From: Lacticaseibacillus daqingensis
GTDB taxonomy: Bacteria > Bacillota > Bacilli > Lactobacillales > Lactobacillaceae
Assembly (NCBI RefSeq): GCF_003946115.1
Contig: NZ_RHOH01000003.1
Coordinates: 228,376 to 292,375, forward strand
Direction: 5' to 3'
Length of the DNA: 64,000 bases
Each line of letters begins with the position of its first letter. The first letter of the stretch is position 1. Made by a program: the position numbers and the translations under genes. This document shows positions 62,651 through 64,000 of this stretch, piece after piece. The notes below the pieces were generated by a model that was not told the origin of the DNA, did no database searches, and was given only the letters and a program-made list of their open reading frames with translations.

Positions 62651-62997
62651 CTGTCTGCCTCCCGCCACGGCTTACGCCTGCTCGATCGATCACTGGTGCA
62701 AAAAGCACAGATCGATCGCCCGGCGCAAGGCAGGGCCGCTTTGGCCCAACCAAACAGGTCACCGACACGAGTCATCAAGGCGTTATGCTGCCTACTCAGC
62801 GTTATCCTGTGCGCTTGGCAACGCACGCGCAACCCTGGCGTCGCAGCTTGAGTGACCTGCCCAGCCGTGAGTCCAGCGGCCAGCGCGAGGCGCAGATCAA
62901 CGCTCACCGCGCGAGGCGCTGCTACCGCTAGACTCAGGGCCTTCAACGCAGTGCCCCCTTGCGCATCACGCTTGATCCGATCCGGCCTCCGCCTCAT
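62647..62997 (-). CDS. Uncharacterised protein coupled to the FtsX-like permease
   Basis: The frame encodes 116 residues from the ATG at 62997 to a TGA that overlaps the permease start by ATGA, a typical sign of a real operon partner. The sequence is not recognised and is Arg/Ala-rich. It could be a decayed ATPase gene. The GGGGGTGG upstream is a possible ribosome site. Confidence 0.35.
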   Translation of the reverse strand: MRRRPDRIKRDAQGGTALKALSLAVAAPRAVSVDLRLALAAGLTAGQVTQAATPGLRVRCQAHRITLSRQHNALMTRVGDLFGWAKAALPCAGRSICAFCTSDRSSRRKPWREADR

Positions 62998-63240
62998 TGC
63001 CACCACCCCCGTGCCTCATGATACCATCGCTGACGACCCGCACGCAAAGCGCCCAGATGCCGGAAAATGGCTGCACCGCGTCACACCAGGGCCCCCGCAA
63101 GGTGACCCGATGGGGGCAAAGTCGCGCAGCACAAAAAGAGCTACCTATTACGACCTGACACGAGCACCCCCGATTGCCGCCTAACGACTCCCCCACCCGC
63201 GTTTTCGAAAGCGACTGGATTCCGCAAGACGAGAAAAACA

Positions 63241-63277
63241 AAAAGACGTTCAGAATTCAAACTGAATTCCAAACGTC
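63241..63277. terminator. Terminator-like hairpin
   Basis: GACGTTCAGAATTCA (63245-63259) pairs with TGAATTCCAAACGTC (63263-63277) with two mismatches. A run of A on the plus side would give a minus-strand T run. Confidence 0.45.
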
Positions 63278-63643
63278 CTCATATGCGCCAAATTCTCGTC
63301 CAAATCGCACCCGTTTTGATGAATTTGGTCGAAAACCAACTTTTAAGATTCCCGTCACGCCGCGAAACGCGTTCGTAATGTGACGAAGTGGTCTTTATTT
63401 GCTGGTAAGCCCGTACTTTATACGGATTTTTCTCAAAAGTTCTCAAAAATTCGCATAGAATAAGGCTTTAGCACACTTCTTGTCGGTAGCATATTTCAAA
63501 TTTTCTCAATAAGTTTCAGTGAACGCGTACAAATTCTCGTACACGAAAAATGTGGCGTAAGACCCTCTAACTGACAAGCTCTAAAGTATATAGGCATAAC
63601 ACTAGCAGATAAAGGTCACCATTGATTGCAACTCGTATATATA

Positions 63644-63684
63644 GAAGCAAATGAAGTCGTTTAGACATTTCATTTGCTTTTTTT
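63644..63684 (+). terminator. Attenuator-like hairpin in the leader of the surface protein gene
   Basis: AAGCAAATGAA (from 63645) pairs with TTCATTTGCTT (ending near 63680), followed by a T run. It lies 40 bases before the start, so it may limit transcription into the surface protein gene. Confidence 0.55.
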
Positions 63685-63719
63685 CATACCCAATTTTCAA
63701 TGAATGGAGACTAACAACT

Positions 63720-64000
63720 ATGATGAAAACAGCTCGACGATCCGCTGTGATTGTCGCATTGGTATCGTTGTTTGTCCAGCTCTTTATCCCAGCTTCAATG
63801 GCGATTGCCGCCAGCATGACCAACACCAAGGTCGCTGACTGGCGCAACACTTGGCACCTGCATCTGTTTAATGGCTTACATTGGACGGACACCGGTATGT
63901 GGATGAAAAAGGTGGACGGCAAGGTTGCCTTCTGTGTGGAGCACGGCGTCGATCTCGATATGAGCGGCTCTGGCTACAACCCCAGCACCTACTCCGACGC
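63720..64000 (+). CDS. Thioester-domain surface adhesin (partial, N-terminal part)
   Basis: The frame opens with ATG at 63720 (or 63723) and runs off the window. Residues 5-30 form a signal peptide with a charged start and hydrophobic core, cut near AIAA. The mature part has Cys72 in KVAFCVEHGVDL, which resembles the Cys of thioester adhesin (TED/SpaA) domains that react with host proteins. The partner Gln would lie further on. GGAG precedes the start. Confidence 0.65.
   Translation, partial: MMKTARRSAVIVALVSLFVQLFIPASMAIAASMTNTKVADWRNTWHLHLFNGLHWTDTGMWMKKVDGKVAFCVEHGVDLDMSGSGYNPSTYSD

Larger units (their letters stand above)
63178..63719. other. Long AT-richer intergenic region before the surface protein
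   Basis: A hairpin (63241-63277) near the start is followed by AT-rich sequence containing AAATTCTCGT at about 63290 and 63530 and repeated TTCTCAAAA near 63430-63450. The drop in GC differs from the rest of the window. No gene is seen. Confidence 0.5.

Noticed and set aside
1..64000. CRISPR array, prophage or intact insertion sequence
   Set aside because: No regularly spaced repeats, integrase, phage structural genes or complete transposase could be found by reading.

Overview
The window looks like chromosome from a GC-rich member of the Lactobacillaceae. This is inferred from the low-GC-phylum gene repertoire (three phosphotransferase (PTS) clusters or components, RpiR regulators, a T-box leader, strong GGAGG ribosome sites), from the high GC content with many GTG/TTG starts, and from gene families typical of lactobacilli (DUF969/DUF979/Pcp, BrnQ, HrtRBA, the giant 2-hydroxyacyl-CoA dehydratase activase homologue, a thioester-type surface protein). 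Species cannot be fixed from sequence reading alone. No rRNA, tRNA, CRISPR array, intact insertion sequence or prophage was seen.

Layout. 1-925: end of a multidrug-type ABC exporter. 1107-3359: DUF969-DUF979-Pcp operon, probably peptide-derived pyroglutamate handling. 3454-7721 (minus): ribose-5-phosphate isomerase, an RpiR regulator, a cellobiose-type PTS IIC and a TSUP permease. 7796-13666 (minus): one operon with mannose-type PTS IIC, IID, a secreted nuclease/phosphodiesterase-like protein with binding domains, IIB, an RpiR regulator and MurQ. It has a promoter with a catabolite site inside its spacer and suggests uptake of a MurNAc-containing sugar; no IIA is present. 14124-15905: isoleucine-type T-box and BrnQ. 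16249-25217: esterase, glycosyltransferase, UDP-galactopyranose mutase, gluconokinase, branched-chain aminotransferase, two flavin reductases (one with a PAS-like extension) and an NFACT-R protein lacking the usual N-terminal half. 25362-25557: a strongly folded non-coding stretch. 25575-28027: osmoprotectant-type ABC importer. 28219-30532: hrtRBA haem efflux operon with two palindromic operators. 30757-31676: a methyltransferase preceded by a 17-residue leader peptide and hairpin.

34615-44496 is an accessory stretch dominated by TetR-family regulators. It contains a Pyr4/PaxB-like membrane protein (a family known for terpene cyclases), two paralogous proteins of unknown family facing each other around an HXXEE membrane protein and a 70-residue protein, and a tight operon of two acyltransferases, two GT8 glycosyltransferases and a TetR regulator that looks like a glycolipid pathway. 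45797-50855 is a flavodoxin, dehydratase-activase and Fe-S assembly factor operon. 51066-55723 holds a membrane protein, a TetR regulator and an ABC exporter operon whose first ATPase gene has been broken by an internal deletion. 55829-61169 is a glycosidase locus (GH3 facing a GH29 fucosidase and a sugar symporter). The window ends in an FtsX-like permease and the start of a thioester-domain surface protein with an attenuator-like hairpin in its leader.

Two copies of a short element with inverted terminal repeats (15914-16169 and 35910-36093) share internal sequence and look like a miniature mobile or repeat family. All calls come from reading the sequence; no database search was run.
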